Source: SMYC01 sp965197495
GTDB lineage: Bacteria > Acidobacteriota > Vicinamibacteria > Marinacidobacterales > SMYC01
Direction of reading: 5' to 3'
NCBI GenBank assembly: GCA_965197495.1
Contig: OZ240210.1
Span: 248,001-312,000 of the forward strand
Length of the DNA stretch: 64,000 nucleotides
Within the stretch, counting starts at the first letter, position 1. Each line of letters opens with the position of its first letter. The notes below the pieces were generated by a model that was not told the DNA's origin, searched no databases, and saw only the letters and a program-made list of their open reading frames with translations. Both the position numbers and the translations under genes were made by a program. This document shows, piece by piece, positions 26,901 to 36,025 of this stretch.

Positions 26901-27946
26901 GTCAGAAGAAGGAGGAGCAGATGGACATCGCAAAATGTGTTCGAATATTTGAACCTGCGCCGGACGACGATTTCGTCACCAAACGGGCCGCAGCGATTAG
27001 GAATTTTCAGACTCGGTTGGTCAGGAACCAGCATCGTACCGTCTCAGACTGGATGGTGATCGGGAGTGGGGTCTGCGAGGTCTTTCGCGATTCGCCCTCG
27101 ATGCCGGATGCCCTCGCTACTAAGATCGAAGCTGCGATTAAGAAGCAAAGTGCCTCGTTCGTGCGGGACGGTCGCGACCTCGAGATGGGCGTGTGTGCGG
27201 CCGCAGCCATCGTGCAGTGGGTCAACTCCCGCCAAACGGCACGGGATGGTTTGTCTGCTCCGGACATTCTGGCCGTCGCCCTATGGTCGGCGCTCAGTTT
27301 CTTGCCTGCCTGCAACAAGCCGAAGCTCGAAGAATTTCGAGTCATTGCAGTTGAATCTGCGCGAAATCACATCCTTGACACTAGTTTAGAAACCCGCGAC
27401 CGACACGACGTGCCGGCGTTTGCAGCGGTCGGCGGCGAAGAGACTACTCGTGAGGCATTCGCGTTAGCGGCTGCGCCAACGGTCGACGCACTCCGGATTA
27501 ACGCTGCCCTCGACCGCGAGGAGATTGATTTACTTTGGTGGGTGCTGGGCGGTGCGAGCGAGATATTCGACCGACCGCTCCAATCGTTGTCACCGGAAGC
27601 CCGCGCGGTCACAACAGGAGTTGAGATCGGCGCGATCATGCGAGCCCTTCCCACACAATCTCATCGCAATCTTGCCTTGCGTGGCCTTAAGGAGGCGGAT
27701 CCGCTCCCGCTCCCGAAACTTCTAGCGGCGCTTGGCGAAGACCGCTTAGCGGTCGCGGCTTCGTTCAAAGACGAGTCGCTAATCGACGATGCGCCGCTCG
27801 TCTTTCCGTTGCTGTCCGCGGTCCGTTCGGGCGAGGGCACAGGGCTGGGCGCTGACTTGCCAAGGACGTTGTCCGAATGGGGGGCGCGGGCGCTTCTCGA
27901 GCGAGCCGTACTGCGGATACAGTATAAGGATCACAGGACAATATGA
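26897..27946 (+). CDS. GTPase-associated helical (GASH-like) protein
   Basis: The 349-aa protein is predominantly alpha-helical. It contains no catalytic motif I can identify, but has LSAPDILAVALWSALSFLP, EEIDLLWWVLGGASEIFDRPL and TTGVEIGAIMRALP, the pattern of the GTPase-associated system helical family. ATG 26897 overlaps the upstream stop by four bases, and its TGA overlaps the next ATG. It is likely a bridging or regulatory subunit between GTPases and effector. Family assignment is from memory of motifs and genomic context. Confidence 0.7.
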   Translation: MSQKKEEQMDIAKCVRIFEPAPDDDFVTKRAAAIRNFQTRLVRNQHRTVSDWMVIGSGVCEVFRDSPSMPDALATKIEAAIKKQSASFVRDGRDLEMGVCAAAAIVQWVNSRQTARDGLSAPDILAVALWSALSFLPACNKPKLEEFRVIAVESARNHILDTSLETRDRHDVPAFAAVGGEETTREAFALAAAPTVDALRINAALDREEIDLLWWVLGGASEIFDRPLQSLSPEARAVTTGVEIGAIMRALPTQSHRNLALRGLKEADPLPLPKLLAALGEDRLAVAASFKDESLIDDAPLVFPLLSAVRSGEGTGLGADLPRTLSEWGARALLERAVLRIQYKDHRTI

Positions 27947-28947
27947 GCAAAACTGAATGCCTGAATAACGAATGCACGGTTGCCCAGACAGGTCTTTGCC
28001 TCCTGAATAATCAACCTGACGAATGTCCCAATCGGGTTTCTGGTCACGAGGCGGATATTGGCGGCGATGCCAGCCCAACGCATGACGAGCTGGTCTTGGT
28101 AGCCCCGGAGGATACTCCACGATTCCCGCGGAGCGCCGTTCTGGGAATGGATGATGTTCGCGTCTTAATGAGAAAAGAATATTGCCGCATAATCGGCCTT
28201 CTGGGGGAGCCGGATTCTGGTAAGACCGCATGCCTTGTGAGCCTCTATCTCCTGCTTGCCCATAATAGCGTCGATGGTTTCACCTTCGCCGATAGCAAAT
28301 CCCTCACGGGACTTGACGAGTTGTCGCGGGGAGCGCGCATCTGGCCCGGCGCCATGCCTGAACAGATGACAGGTCACACTGAACGCGGGGATGGCAGGTC
28401 GACAGGATTCTTGCACTTCAAACTAATTCGCAAATCTGATTGTGCTCGACTGCATCTGTTCATTCCAGATCTGCCGGGTGAATGGTCGGCAGCCCTGATA
28501 GAGAATAACCGGTCGGACCGGTTGAGCTTCCTGAGGGCAGCCGACGCGATCTGGGTCATGGTCGATGGCCAGACTCTGATTAAAAAAGTCGCGCGCCGAA
28601 GCGCGATACATCGGGCGAGCGTGCTAATCGATCGCGTCGCAGCGCTCTGTTCTCCCGACATCCCGACTGTGCGTCTTGTCGTCACCCGCTTCGATCTAGG
28701 GAAGCCAGCCGAAGAGACTTTGCAAGAACTCCGCGAACATGCTGCCCGGCACGACATCGATCTTTCAGTCAGTAATATCGCCTCCTTTTCGAAAACCGAG
28801 GAAATAACCGCTGGGGCGGGTATCGCCGATCTTATAGCGCAGACGGTTGCGGGCCCTATTGCTGACGGCGATTTCTGGCCCGATGGATCGGAGGCGGCTT
28901 ACGGCTCCCGCAATGCTTTGCGGGTTGCCGCGGGAGGAATCTTTTGA
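27943..28947 (+). CDS. TRAFAC-class GTPase with N-terminal Cys cluster (double-GTPase type 2)
   Basis: Residues 6-28 hold four cysteines (C6, C11, C19, C28) that could bind zinc. The GTPase core follows: P-loop GLLGEPDSGKT (G88 to T95), a DLPGE switch II (176-180), and TRFD as base-specificity loop near 250. Length is 334 aa. The IGLLGEPDSGKTACLVSLY and FIPDLPGEW motifs match the second of the paired GTPases in predicted NTP-dependent conflict systems. It is likely the sensor or switch acting with the next GTPase. Confidence 0.85.
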   Translation: MSKTECLNNECTVAQTGLCLLNNQPDECPNRVSGHEADIGGDASPTHDELVLVAPEDTPRFPRSAVLGMDDVRVLMRKEYCRIIGLLGEPDSGKTACLVSLYLLLAHNSVDGFTFADSKSLTGLDELSRGARIWPGAMPEQMTGHTERGDGRSTGFLHFKLIRKSDCARLHLFIPDLPGEWSAALIENNRSDRLSFLRAADAIWVMVDGQTLIKKVARRSAIHRASVLIDRVAALCSPDIPTVRLVVTRFDLGKPAEETLQELREHAARHDIDLSVSNIASFSKTEEITAGAGIADLIAQTVAGPIADGDFWPDGSEAAYGSRNALRVAAGGIF

Positions 28948-29816
28948 GCACTCGCAGCGTCATCCTAATCGGCGGACCTGACACGGGTAAAACAAACTTC
29001 ATCGGGAGGTTATGGATCGCCCTCCGAACTGGCGGCGGTGTACTCACCGCTTCAGGAACACCGGACGAGATAAAATATGTCGAAGATGCGGTCGCCTACC
29101 TGCATCAAGGCAATTTCGTACCCCGAACTGACAAGAATTTAGAAGCAGACCAAAGCTCTGTCACGATACCGCTTGGCCAGGACGAGTCCCACGAAGAGGA
29201 AATAGCTGAACTCGTAATCCCCGATATCTCCGGGGAGATCTGGAAAAAAGCCGTGGAAACAAACGAACTCGCGCCAGAGCGGATGGCGCAGCTTGAACGC
29301 GCTGTTGGAGCATTGCTCTTTGTACGCGTATTGTCGCCCCTAAACGTGAATCCTCTGGACTGGGTGAACGCCGCCGAACTGATGGAACATCAAGGGGACG
29401 ATGCTCAGTCGGACGAAATGCCGACCCAAGTTATGTTGTGCGAATTTTTGCGCTTTCTTGAATTGAAGTTGCCCGACCGCTCGACCGGTCGAAAGCCTCG
29501 AATCGCGGTGATCGTTACAGCCTGGGATCTCCTCGACAATGATCGCTCAGCCGCTGGACCACGGGCCTATCTTCAGAAGGAATACCCGCTCTTCGCCGGC
29601 CGCCTCACCGACCTAGATCGTTTTGACATCACTATATTTGCCATGAGCATCCTTGGTGGTGATCTCCAAGCGGACGAGAGATTTCGTGATGCACTACTGG
29701 ATTCGGATTTTAAATCGGCCGGCTATGTCCGATTCGATCATGACGGAACAGTTGAAGAAGTGAGCGACGTTACCCTTCCTGTCGCCTGGGCGATAGGAAC
29801 CCAAGCCACACCCTAA
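28944..29816 (+). CDS. TRAFAC-class GTPase (double-GTPase type 1)
   Basis: The 290-aa protein has P-loop GGPDTGKT at residues 10-17, IPDISGEIW (switch II, 92-100) and VTAWD (191-195). No membrane segment or Cys cluster is seen. TTG at 28944 overlaps the preceding TGA (TTGA), and GTPases of this family begin within a few residues of the P-loop strand, so the start is sound. Two related but non-identical GTPases side by side argue for a heteromeric switch. Confidence 0.85.
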   Translation: MSTRSVILIGGPDTGKTNFIGRLWIALRTGGGVLTASGTPDEIKYVEDAVAYLHQGNFVPRTDKNLEADQSSVTIPLGQDESHEEEIAELVIPDISGEIWKKAVETNELAPERMAQLERAVGALLFVRVLSPLNVNPLDWVNAAELMEHQGDDAQSDEMPTQVMLCEFLRFLELKLPDRSTGRKPRIAVIVTAWDLLDNDRSAAGPRAYLQKEYPLFAGRLTDLDRFDITIFAMSILGGDLQADERFRDALLDSDFKSAGYVRFDHDGTVEEVSDVTLPVAWAIGTQATP

Positions 29817-32470
29817 TGTCAGCCTCAATCCATCAGCAATTGCACGGCTATCGAAGCGGACACCAACTACTTCAATCGTCCGTGCGTCTGGATCGCAAGG
29901 ATCAGGACCTGATCGATCACCTATCAGATATGGCCGGCCCCCTCCGACCGGGAGACAGATTCGATGCGTATATGAGCGCTTATCCGCTTCCGTCTCTAAA
30001 ATATTACGTGCTCGCCAGGACAGAACAGGATCTCGACGCTCCCCGCGCGGGGTGTGTGACGACCAAAACACTGCTCGTACCCATGCACTTCTGGGAGAAA
30101 GAAGCAATCCCGGCAGCCCTTGCGGAACTGCTCAAAGGTCCAACAAGCGACGAACCGATCGCCGTTCCGATCAAACCTCAAGCCCCAACATTGGCTCCCG
30201 TCAACAATCCAGCGCTCACCGATTTGGTCGAGGCCCTGTTCCTCGAAAAGCGCAGGGCAATCGTAATGTTCGAAGCACCGAGCCCGGAGAAAATCGCGCT
30301 GCGCCTGCTGACAGCCTTTTGGCCGGGCATGCGACGCAACTTCAGCCTGTGTACCTTTGCACTTTCGCCACGAACGTTGTCAGGGAAGTCATTCGATCTG
30401 TTATTTGCTCCGAAGTCAGCACGCACACGCTTTTCGGATTTGGAATGCCGGAGAATCGAAACAGCGGGACAGGTAGTTGCCGAGCGGCACCGTTGGATAT
30501 CGTGCATTGCAGATAGAATTTTTTCAAGCCGCATCCCACATTTGCTAGATGCTGATAGCATTGGAGCCTTGGTGGCCGATGACGACGAAGGAAGCGAAAG
30601 TGTCTTGCGGCTTTCCTTCTTGTGGGACGAACTCCGTGAGAAGGCGATTGAATCACCAACAGCGGTTCTTGGCCTAATCGACATTGCTAACTCACGTGAC
30701 GCTGTTGCCTTGACCTGGGAGGTCCTTGAACCAGCAATCGCAAACGCCGTCACCAATGCCGCCGAATCTATGGATACCAAGAGCGCGTGGAACTTCCTTA
30801 CGGCGCTTTTGGGAAAATTCGGAAACGAGCCCCTCACGAGCATTATCGGCAAAGCCCTCCGTTCCGCCGGCACCAAGCTAACCCAGCGCGATTGGGGCTC
30901 GGCGTTTACCTATCTGGCGGGTGAAGCTCCCATTGATAGAGGTAACAGTGGGGAGCTGCTCCAATCGGTCGCGACCTCGCTAGCGACCGTTGATCCACAT
31001 CAATTAACGGGAGCACTCGTCACTGTATCTCCCGAGCGGTTGCTTGAGATTGCGTTGCTCGACGACGGGTTGCTCGCGCGCATTTTCTCAGCGACCGACG
31101 CAGCGACCGATGCTGCGCTCATCCAAAGTCTTACCCAAGGCTTCCAGTCCTTAACGCCGAAAGAACGCAGCGACCAGGGGCGTCGCTTTCTGCCACGTAT
31201 TCGTGGTGACCAGGACAGTGCTCTCTTGGCTCAGATCATTGCGGGTGCTCACACTACGCAACTGGTCGAAGCGGTAGACTTGGTTTGGGGTGCCAACGTC
31301 TTTCGAACCCCAAGACTCGGTAAAGTCCTCTGCGATGCCGCTATGGCGAACGGCAGTAGGCTTAAAGTACGCACCACATTTGCGCGCTTGAGCGACGATG
31401 AGCAGACGAACCGTTGCATTGAACGGCTGCTTGCTGCTGATCCGACCGACATGAGATGGCTGCTCGAAAATGCAGATATTGGAAACCGCCGGGCTGTCTT
31501 TCTGAATAGCTTCATCGAAGGATCGAACCGAGACGACCTGGCACGGGCCTTTAGCTCAGCGGAAATCGCGACTAAAGCTCTGAACCTCCTTGCAGGGGAC
31601 CTGAGACAGTTTGCGTCCACGGCCGCGCGAGTTGTCGTGCTCCCTACTATTGCCGCGGCAGACCATATCACGCTGGGTCTCAAGATTTACCCGATGCTTC
31701 AGGGCGCCGAGCGGGCAATGCTGGCGCAATCCGTTGTTAGCCGCGTTTTGGCGGATACGGCGGTGCAGGGCGGCGATCTGCCGGAACGGGTCATGGCTGC
31801 CGTGCTCAATGATATTGATCTTCCGGCTGTGATCACTATTGGTTTGGACACCGATCAGGACGGTAAACAGGTCAGCCGGACGCTCGTCGCCTTCGACAGG
31901 GTCGCCCCCGCAGTGCGCACGCTACTCGTGGCCCATGTCGACCTCATCGTGCACCTGGTCGCCAGCCGCCGCGATTTCGACCTAACATCGGATGGAGCGA
32001 TGGCGATTGCCAGACTCATTGAAACAGCCGCACAATTGGACCGTCACGCATATGTGAAAATCTGCTCGACGATTCTACCTTTCGCCGTGGCCGCACGTCA
32101 GAGGCCTGCATCTCCGATCATCATCGCCGCCTTCCCTACAGTATATGATGGACTGCGTAGTGATGATTTCGGACTGATGAAGTTCTTAATTTTCGTTGAT
32201 TGGGACAAGTGCAAGATTGCGCGCACGGACCTCGTCCGTGCCTTTATAACGTCCGAGTGGCCTCCTGTCGACCTTGCGATCACTGCCTTCCGCGCGTGCG
32301 AACTCAGCAGAATCCTGAAGCGGCTGCTAAAGGAGCCGGGAGGGCCAAGCTATCTCTCTAAGGTTGAAGAGGGTGCACAGCGGCTGAAGGAAGTGATCCG
32401 CAAACCGGTCCTGAAAGCCATCAAGGAGGTGCGGAACTCTGGCTCATTCATTCCGGATTCAGAGGCCTAG
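29816..32470 (+). CDS. GTPase-associated protein 1 (GAP1-like), 884 aa
   Basis: The N-terminus SIHQQLHGYRSGHQLLQSSV, the LIDHLSDMAGPLRPGDRFDAY segment and SLKYYVLARTEQD match the GAP1-N1 module found with paired GTPases. A middle part of about 150 residues (RRNFSLCTFALSPRTLSGKSFDLLF) and a long helical C-terminal region follow, rich in HEAT-like helix pairs. ATG 29816 shares its A with the upstream TAA. The protein probably regulates or reads out GTPase state. It is the last gene; the operon ends at 32470. Confidence 0.85.
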   Translation: MSASIHQQLHGYRSGHQLLQSSVRLDRKDQDLIDHLSDMAGPLRPGDRFDAYMSAYPLPSLKYYVLARTEQDLDAPRAGCVTTKTLLVPMHFWEKEAIPAALAELLKGPTSDEPIAVPIKPQAPTLAPVNNPALTDLVEALFLEKRRAIVMFEAPSPEKIALRLLTAFWPGMRRNFSLCTFALSPRTLSGKSFDLLFAPKSARTRFSDLECRRIETAGQVVAERHRWISCIADRIFSSRIPHLLDADSIGALVADDDEGSESVLRLSFLWDELREKAIESPTAVLGLIDIANSRDAVALTWEVLEPAIANAVTNAAESMDTKSAWNFLTALLGKFGNEPLTSIIGKALRSAGTKLTQRDWGSAFTYLAGEAPIDRGNSGELLQSVATSLATVDPHQLTGALVTVSPERLLEIALLDDGLLARIFSATDAATDAALIQSLTQGFQSLTPKERSDQGRRFLPRIRGDQDSALLAQIIAGAHTTQLVEAVDLVWGANVFRTPRLGKVLCDAAMANGSRLKVRTTFARLSDDEQTNRCIERLLAADPTDMRWLLENADIGNRRAVFLNSFIEGSNRDDLARAFSSAEIATKALNLLAGDLRQFASTAARVVVLPTIAAADHITLGLKIYPMLQGAERAMLAQSVVSRVLADTAVQGGDLPERVMAAVLNDIDLPAVITIGLDTDQDGKQVSRTLVAFDRVAPAVRTLLVAHVDLIVHLVASRRDFDLTSDGAMAIARLIETAAQLDRHAYVKICSTILPFAVAARQRPASPIIIAAFPTVYDGLRSDDFGLMKFLIFVDWDKCKIARTDLVRAFITSEWPPVDLAITAFRACELSRILKRLLKEPGGPSYLSKVEEGAQRLKEVIRKPVLKAIKEVRNSGSFIPDSEA

Positions 32471-32480
32471 TGCGTCTCAA

Positions 32481-32496
32481 TAATACTGTCAAGTTT
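32481..32496. repeat. Solo IS6-type terminal sequence, left orientation
   Basis: TAATACTGTCAAGTTT resembles the terminal repeat of the nearby IS6 element (GGGTATTGTCAAGTTG). TACTGTCAAGTT is the exact inverse of AACTTGACAGTA at 53299-53310. The rest of 32471-32613 shows no gene. Confidence 0.45.
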
Positions 32497-32613
32497 TCCA
32501 CGGCCTGACGGCCACCCCGAATGAATTAACCGCGGTAGTCTCTGTAGGTGGCACCGGCTCAGAGGTCGGCTCAACGTCGGTGCGACTGAGCCCGTTGTCA
32601 AGTTTGGCTGGGA

Positions 32614-33421
32614 GGGTATTGTCAAGTTGACGTTGAGCGAGCGAACCTATCGCGTCGAGCTGACTTCCTTTGCTCTCATCGGACGGCACAGGTTACCTCC
32701 TGCCAGACGATGAAAGCGCGGTCTCGTAGCTCCCGATGATGATGCGCTTGCAACAAATGCCGTCCGACGCGAAAGAGATTTTGCACGAGTCCATGCACGG
32801 TCAAGAATCGTTGCGCCTGCCCAGGAGCTTTAAACTTCCGCATCTGTCGTTCCCGTTGTCGCGTCGGTTCGTGCGAGACTTCGGCTAGGTTGTTTCTGTA
32901 CTGGTCAGTGTCGTGGACGACGGACGGCATGACCTCGCGGTGAGCGGCGCTGTAGCTTCTCAGTTTGTCGGTGACCAGCTGCCAGGGCGGACGGCCTTGC
33001 CCCTTCAACAGCTTGCGGAAGAATCGTTTGGCGGCTTTCTGATCACGGCGAGGCTGGACGAGGATATCGATTACATCACCATCTTGGTCTACCGCGCGCC
33101 AGAGGTATTGGCGTTCACCTTGTATCTTTATGAAGACCTCGTCCAGGTGCCATGTGTCACCGAGACGACCCTGCCGACGCTTCAGTCGCCGAGCGTATTC
33201 CGGCCCGAACTTAATGCACCACAGTCGGACCGCTTCGTAAGAAACCGTGATGCCTCGCTGAGCGAGCAACTCTTCGACGTTTCGAAAGCTCACGCAGAAT
33301 CGGTGGTAGAGCCAGACGGCGTGGCTGATGATTTCCGGTGGAAATCGATAGCCGTGGTAGCTTGGCGCATCGGTCTTCATTGGACCATTCTGTCAGTCAC
33401 CAGCTCAATTTGACAATACCC
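32614..33421 (-). mobile_element. IS6-family element
   Basis: This 808-bp element has inverted ends GGGTATTGTCAAGTTG (32614-32629) and CAATTTGACAATACCC (33406-33421), a 1-mismatch pair. Size and gene content are those of IS6. The flanking octamers GGCTGGGA and ACGGTTCT differ, so one side was rearranged after insertion, as is common for IS6-driven deletions. Confidence 0.88.
32676..33380 (-). CDS. IS6-family transposase
   Basis: The 234-aa DDE transposase has an N-terminal helix-turn-helix (FRNVEELLAQRGITVSYEAVRLW). The catalytic residues are WHLDEVFIKI (Asp), LVTDKLRSY (Asp) and NNLAEVSHEP (Glu), with the QRFLTVHGLVQNLFR tail. It looks intact and full length. Confidence 0.92.
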   Translation of the reverse strand: MKTDAPSYHGYRFPPEIISHAVWLYHRFCVSFRNVEELLAQRGITVSYEAVRLWCIKFGPEYARRLKRRQGRLGDTWHLDEVFIKIQGERQYLWRAVDQDGDVIDILVQPRRDQKAAKRFFRKLLKGQGRPPWQLVTDKLRSYSAAHREVMPSVVHDTDQYRNNLAEVSHEPTRQRERQMRKFKAPGQAQRFLTVHGLVQNLFRVGRHLLQAHHHRELRDRAFIVWQEVTCAVR

Positions 33422-33435
33422 ACGGTTCTCCTCTT

Positions 33436-33649
33436 GCTGGTAGTCGATCACATCCTGCTGCTGGCGGTTGACCCAGCCAGCTAGAACGAGCAGTAGGAAT
33501 TGCACGTGGTACGTCATCATGGAGCTGAAGATAACACCCTCGGGCCAGACGATTGTAAAGCCTACGGCCCTTGGCCCCGGCGCAAACACAGACACTAAGC
33601 TGTTGATTTATGGCCTATTTCAAAAGGGCCGAGTTTTGGCACAGGACGG
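33436..33649 (+). repeat. Family A repeat, ending CACAGGACGG
   Basis: This segment, including a short reading frame KITPSGQTIVKPTALG, is shared (about 80 percent) with the reverse strand of 50101-50290. It ends in CTATTTCAAAAGGGCCGAG and TTTTGGCACAGGACGG. The same terminal 37-60 bp recur, in both orientations, at 41364, 42019, 50101, 50384-50420 and 55357. It looks like the end of a mobile element whose transposase is not here. 33650-33990 holds no supportable gene. Confidence 0.7.
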
Positions 33650-33990
33650 GACGAGGACGGCTTCTCCAGTTGCTTGGCATGTCCTTATCACCGTGCTGTC
33701 CCTACCACCCCGCCAGAGGGATGTGCCTCATCAGATAGTCTGGCGACACATCCTGTTGCCTTCGTCCGACACGAGAAAACTCGGCCTTTGGGGTCTATTT
33801 TTTTGTCGGGGCCACCTATGGGTTCACTTGTGTTACGGCCCGGTGACTCGCTCACCATCCTCAAGATGGCTTTGTCAGTCAGCTTCATCCGTCTCGTTTC
33901 CTCCACGAACGTGACTCAAGCTACGGGGCGCTAACTTTTACCCCGGTGGGACTCTCTCCCACTGAACATGCCAGCCTTCGCTGGACGCAC

Positions 33991-34068
33991 TCGTGTCCGA
34001 AAATGCGAACGGAGCCGAAAGCTCGAATCCTGGAGGCGTTCTCGAGATTCGCGGAGACCAGCCGACGC
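33991..34068. repeat. Family C end fragment and junction
   Basis: TCGTGTCCGAAAATGCGAAC resembles one arm of the family C palindromes at 36484-36612 and 37211-37296. It is followed by unassigned sequence up to the integrase-IS end at about 34073. Confidence 0.45.
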
Positions 34069-34141
34069 GGCTGTACCTTCTATTTATTTATCCGCGCGCA
34101 CCGAACTTGATTAGTCTCCGGTCTGCCGGGACCATGCCGGG

Positions 34142-34243
34142 ATGATCTCGTCGTTTGTTCGCACTCCCGTCTCTGCCTTCAAGGCTCGTCGCGAGCTGGC
34201 TCTCGAGAATGTCGCTCTTCGGCAGCAGCTCGCCGTCCTCTCC
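34142..34243 (+). pseudogene. Integrase-type transposase remnant, first 34 codons
   Basis: This is the start region SAFKARRELALENVALRQQL of the family at 24080, preceded by the usual outer end (TTCTATTTATTTATCCGCGC at about 34077). It breaks off at LAVL. Confidence 0.7.
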
Positions 34244-34244
34244 C

Positions 34245-34392
34245 TGTTCGGCCAGCGTGCAACGGTGTTGCGGGAACGACCCGTGAGACGGGCCGTGGCA
34301 GAAATGCTCACGCCCTCGACTCGAAGGTTCGCTACTTCGTCGAACTCCCTAACGGGCCTCAATGGCTGGAAACCGGAAGATGCTCGCCGCAA
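34245..34392 (-). pseudogene. IS1-like transposase fragment
   Basis: On the minus strand FDEVANLRVEGVSISATARL with TGRSRNTVARW is the helix-turn-helix segment that follows the zinc ribbon in IS1-type transposases, i.e. the piece missing after 24715. It overlaps the extreme 3' end of the next gene. Confidence 0.55.
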
Positions 34393-35972
34393 TACCCGAT
34401 CACGATCTTTTGGCGGTCTCCATCCCAGTGGAAATGAACGCGTATCGTCCGCGTCGAGTCATCGTCTACACCGATCTTGAGATGCCGGAACATCTCCACC
34501 TGCGTCCCGTCATAGTCGAAGGTTCTCTGACGGCGCATAGCTTTGTTCGTCATGACCGTTTCTGATTCCTTAGCTGCGTACTCGCTCTTCCCAAACACCC
34601 GACGTGCCTTGCTGTCACCTCCATCCATCAGCCGGTCGCGGTAGGTCGTTACCAGCCGCATGAGTAAGTCGAGCAAGTCGCGTCCATAGATGAATCGCGT
34701 CATCTTGATCGCGCTGGCCCGGGCACTATCTAAGACCGTACACCTATCGCCATAGAATTGTTCGATGATCTCGATGCAATCCAATGGGCTCGGTTCCTCC
34801 TTGCGCACAATCCATTCCAGAAGCGGCTCTGGATTGAAGGCGCCGGCGCCGGCGGGGGAAAACCCATCTTTCAGAGATTTGAGCTCGAACTTCTTCGTCC
34901 GCAGCTCGTTCTGCGTCTCCTCGAGATCCTCCTTGTAGCGTGAGAGCTCAGTTTCGAGGTTTGCGTTTTCATCGACGATCTCGTTGAAGTAGCGCTCCTG
35001 CTCGTCCGCGCGGTTCGACGCTTCATCCAGCGTCTGACGTAGCTGCTCCGCGTTCATCTTGGCGCTGGTCGCGTGCACCTTCTCCATGCGCCGCCGCATC
35101 GAAAGCTGCATAACGCCTTCTGGCCGCACATGCATCCGCAGCCGCGGAATGTTGGTGCTTGCGGTGACCCAAGCCAGGACCCGCGAAATGCGCTGCTGCT
35201 CTTCGCCCCAAGCTCGGACTTCGTCGCGGAGAAAGTACCGCGACCGCACGCCCGACATTGACGGGATGGCCAGCACGTTGACGGCTCCGTCCCATGCGGA
35301 CCATGACTGGCCTAGGACCTCTGCCATCTCATAACTGTTTGATTCCGGTAGGACCCGTACAACGTGCGCCAGGCCCACGAGCGTCTTCTGAAGTTTGGTT
35401 GGGTTGACGAGGTACTCCTCGTCACGCATGGCGCTGACTAGCACGATGGCACTGTCCCGGTCGCCCCGCTCGACCTCGGCGACAAAGGCCCGGTACGAAT
35501 CCCGGTCCTGGCCGACTGTCCTCAAGACCTCGCCGGGCCAGGCGTCTGCGAAGTCCGCACCCTTAGCGGAAAGAACGTTCTTGGTGATGAATTGGATAAC
35601 ACGAGGCTGCGACGCACTGACAGGGCTTGATACGAGTGTGCTACGTTCATCCGTCTTCACGACGCAAGAGACTTCCAACGTCCCTGCGAACTTCTTGACC
35701 CCAACCTCCACAATCCATTGCCGTCCGCGGATGTTGTCGTCGCCGTGCTTCAGCACCCATGCGCACAGGGCCGGCTCACCGTCATAGCAACTGTGGATCC
35801 GCAGCCGCGCCTGGTTCTCACCACGATGGCCGTAGTGCTCTCCACCCTGCTTCAATTGATCCGGACGAAGGCCGAACCCGAGTTGCTGCTTGAGCCAACC
35901 GCCGATGGCCTTGAATACGGCCCACTCGGCATCGACCCCCTGGACACGCAGATGGTTCGCATAAACCAGCAT
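34359..35972 (-). CDS. Unknown 537-aa coiled-coil protein, orphan in IS zone
   Basis: No family is recognised. The N-terminal 270 residues look globular (QWIVEVGVKKFAGTLEVSCV, LPESNSYEMAEVLGQSWSAW). Residues about 300-370 are a strong coiled coil (ADEQERYFNEIVDENANLET to LEETQNELRTKKFELKSL). The C-terminal 140 residues end in IRVHFHWDGDRQKIVIGYCG, a motif I associate with accessory proteins of defence regions. AAGGA precedes ATG 35972. It has IS remnants on both sides and no operon partner. Intact length suggests retention of function, possibly anti-phage. Confidence 0.6.
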   Translation of the reverse strand: MLVYANHLRVQGVDAEWAVFKAIGGWLKQQLGFGLRPDQLKQGGEHYGHRGENQARLRIHSCYDGEPALCAWVLKHGDDNIRGRQWIVEVGVKKFAGTLEVSCVVKTDERSTLVSSPVSASQPRVIQFITKNVLSAKGADFADAWPGEVLRTVGQDRDSYRAFVAEVERGDRDSAIVLVSAMRDEEYLVNPTKLQKTLVGLAHVVRVLPESNSYEMAEVLGQSWSAWDGAVNVLAIPSMSGVRSRYFLRDEVRAWGEEQQRISRVLAWVTASTNIPRLRMHVRPEGVMQLSMRRRMEKVHATSAKMNAEQLRQTLDEASNRADEQERYFNEIVDENANLETELSRYKEDLEETQNELRTKKFELKSLKDGFSPAGAGAFNPEPLLEWIVRKEEPSPLDCIEIIEQFYGDRCTVLDSARASAIKMTRFIYGRDLLDLLMRLVTTYRDRLMDGGDSKARRVFGKSEYAAKESETVMTNKAMRRQRTFDYDGTQVEMFRHLKIGVDDDSTRTIRVHFHWDGDRQKIVIGYCGEHLPVSSH

Positions 35973-36025
35973 CGATCAGTATTCCTTTGAGTGACCGTTA
36001 ACCGAAGTTCGCTGCGCTAACTGTT

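Noticed and set aside
33688..33906. Minus-strand ORF beginning MKLTDKAILRM, like the start of a phage integrase
   Set aside because: Only about ten residues resemble an integrase; the remainder does not, so it cannot be supported.
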